Shown: piece after piece, positions 6,837-8,088 of the stretch | Layout: each line of letters opens with the position of its first letter | Position numbering within the stretch: position 1 is the stretch's first letter | DNA from: an uncultured Mollicutes bacterium | Lineage (GTDB): Bacteria > Bacillota_I > Bacilli_A > MAG-NZ | Assembly (NCBI GenBank): GCA_913064935.1 | Contig: CAJYBF010000035.1 | Location: 1-8,088 of the forward strand | Direction of reading: 5' to 3' | Length of the DNA: 8,088 nt | The notes under the pieces: generated by a model | What the model was told of the DNA's origin: nothing | The model's input: the letters and a program-made list of their open reading frames with translations, nothing else | The model's database searches: none | Position numbers and translations under genes: made by a program

Positions 6837-8088
6837 TTATAGTGTTTTATTTTTTATTTTATTTCCTCTTGAATCATAAGATAATCCAATTAATTCTGGG
6901 AATCTCTTAAATAATTCTTCTTGACCAATACCTCCTAAGTCTTGACCTAGTTGAGCTAATAGTCTGCTTTTGTTTGTTTTATAAGCTGCATCTTGTTCTA
7001 GTTGCATCTTAGTTTGTTGATTAGATTGTGCTAAGTTAGCTTTATCTACACCTAAATCAAAATTTTGAGCTGTTCTTTTTTCTTGTCTATTTTCAGCACC
7101 TGCACTTTGATATGCTTGTGAAAGAGCCTTACTACCCTGTAATTGAGACGCAAGTAGATTAGCTCTAGCTGCAGAACCTGATCCACCAGAAGAACTTAAT
7201 ATAGCATCTCTAGTATTGAGTACAGATCCTTGAACTACATTTTGCAATCCTCTTTCATCAACTAATTGCTCATTGTATTTAGCACCTAATCTATCTAAAG
7301 ATACTTGTTCAGGTTTATCTAAATTAGCAAGTTGTGCAACATTCATAGCAGATGGTGCGTATCTTAATAATTCTACTGGATTAAATTTAGTATTTGATGA
7401 TGGAGTATTAACATCATTATTTCCTGTTTTAGTTGAAGATGCTTGATTAGGGAGTTTATTTAACTCTCCTTGTGCATAAGACTTTGGATCATTTATATTT
7501 ACTCCAGAAGTAGTAATATTACTATCTAAAGCAGACAGCCTATCTCCTAAACCTGCTTCAGACAATTGACCTCTATTAACTATTGGGCCAGTTGGAATTT
7601 CATTAACTCCAGTAGCAGAAGTTTCATTTAAAGGTTTCTGAAACATGCGTCCAGTATCTTGATAATGTTTGAGTTCTTTTAAATACTGTTCTGCCTCTGT
7701 AATAGCAGGATCAGTATCACCTCCATTAGTATAAATATTAGCTAATATCTTTCCACCTTTTCTGTAACTATTTGTAGCGTCATTATGAAGTTTAGCATCA
7801 TTTTGAAAAGAAGCTTCTTGTGCAACAGCTTTAGCTTTACCTCCACCTATTAAGCCAGCAGCTCCTCCTAATACTCCTCCAATAGCAGCTCCCCAAGGCC
7901 CAAATGCCATGCCTGCTTGAGCACCTTTCCTTGCTCCACCTACTGCTGAAGCACCCTGAGAAGGTACTTCTGGTGCAGCTACCATACCACTAGTATCTAT
8001 TCCAGACTTACCAAATGCTTGCTTAGCTAAATCTAAACCAGTTGTTGCTGCTCCTAAATAACCTCCAACACCAGGATATGTAACTCCA
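6837..8088 (-). CDS. Putative phage internal virion/ejection protein with a glycine zipper (5' end outside window)
   Basis: The frame stays open to the right edge. The first in-window ATG (7985) is preceded by 34 more sense codons with the same Gly/Ala-rich composition, while both other minus-strand frames there hit stops. That ATG also lacks the AT-only leader seen at the other starts, so the true start lies beyond 8088 and at least 416 residues are encoded. Counting from Met-7985, residues 16-53 form a glycine zipper: Gly at 21, 25, 29 and then at 32, 36, 40, 44, 48, a pattern of helices that pack in or cross membranes. Residues 60-200 are polar and Asn/Ser/Thr-rich. ELLRYAPSAMN (205-215) opens a Gln/Ala/Asn-rich helical region ending in GQDLGGIGQEE (347-357). 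From memory, this C-terminal pattern resembles virion proteins of crAss-like phages. An internal, membrane-inserting ejection role, like that of T7 gp14, is inferred from architecture and gene order. There are no cysteines in the visible part. The stop is TAA, two bases before the next gene. A tail or neck component is the main alternative. Confidence -1.
   Translation of the reverse strand, partial: GVTYPGVGGYLGAATTGLDLAKQAFGKSGIDTSGMVAAPEVPSQGASAVGGARKGAQAGMAFGPWGAAIGGVLGGAAGLIGGGKAKAVAQEASFQNDAKLHNDATNSYRKGGKILANIYTNGGDTDPAITEAEQYLKELKHYQDTGRMFQKPLNETSATGVNEIPTGPIVNRGQLSEAGLGDRLSALDSNITTSGVNINDPKSYAQGELNKLPNQASSTKTGNNDVNTPSSNTKFNPVELLRYAPSAMNVAQLANLDKPEQVSLDRLGAKYNEQLVDERGLQNVVQGSVLNTRDAILSSSGGSGSAARANLLASQLQGSKALSQAYQSAGAENRQEKRTAQNFDLGVDKANLAQSNQQTKMQLEQDAAYKTNKSRLLAQLGQDLGGIGQEELFKRFPELIGLSYDSRGNKIKNKTL

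Noticed and set aside
174..8088. Stop-codon reassignment, known in some crAss-like phages
   Set aside because: All four genes end in TAA at positions consistent with tight gene spacing, and no long frame is interrupted by a lone TAG or TGA.

Overview
This 8.1 kb AT-rich window looks like part of the virion-protein region of a tailed phage with podovirus-type ejection proteins. I think it is a crAss-like phage or a close relative that infects a Bacteroidota host. The assignment rests on recalled family resemblance of the proteins, not on a database search. Three things support it. The genes are long, adjacent and on one strand. The proteins are glycine-zipper, helical and very large virion-type proteins. 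The start codons have AT-only leaders and no Shine-Dalgarno sequence, as is usual in Bacteroidota and their phages. No capsid, portal, terminase, polymerase, lysis or integrase gene lies in the window.

All four genes are on the minus strand, so transcription runs from right to left. First comes the 3' part of a gene (6837-8088, cut by the right edge) for a glycine-zipper protein with a helical C-terminal half. Two bases later a 668-residue mostly helical protein starts (4828-6834). Six bases after that a 1363-residue protein starts (730-4821), with membrane-active-looking segments near its N-terminus, a long charged helical middle, a mixed alpha/beta part and an acidic repeat tail. Sixteen bases further on is a small 179-residue protein (174-713). 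All four genes end in TAA and are close enough to form one transcription unit. Positions 1-173 have no convincing gene but have T-tracts and a candidate plus-strand terminator. This suggests a plus-strand gene block converges from the left, which would fit the opposed gene blocks of crAss-like genomes.

My working model is that the first three products form an internal (cargo/ejection) set. They would be packed in the head or tail and released into the cell envelope with the DNA, analogous in layout to the T7 gp14-gp15-gp16 set, though I see no sequence evidence of homology to T7. The three visible sequences, about 2,450 residues, contain a single cysteine, the second-last residue of the 1363-residue protein. 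The small fourth protein has two cysteines and a short motif pair (FGDW, then DTGEP) that recalls modules of phage polyvalent proteins.

The observations most worth following are the near-absence of cysteine in the three large proteins, the duplicated D-[YF]-D motifs at both ends of the 1363-residue protein (the C-terminal pair resembles a bacterial SSB tail), the incomplete 5' end of the right-hand gene, and the possible convergent terminator at the left edge. I found no CRISPR array, RNA gene, insertion sequence or defence system.
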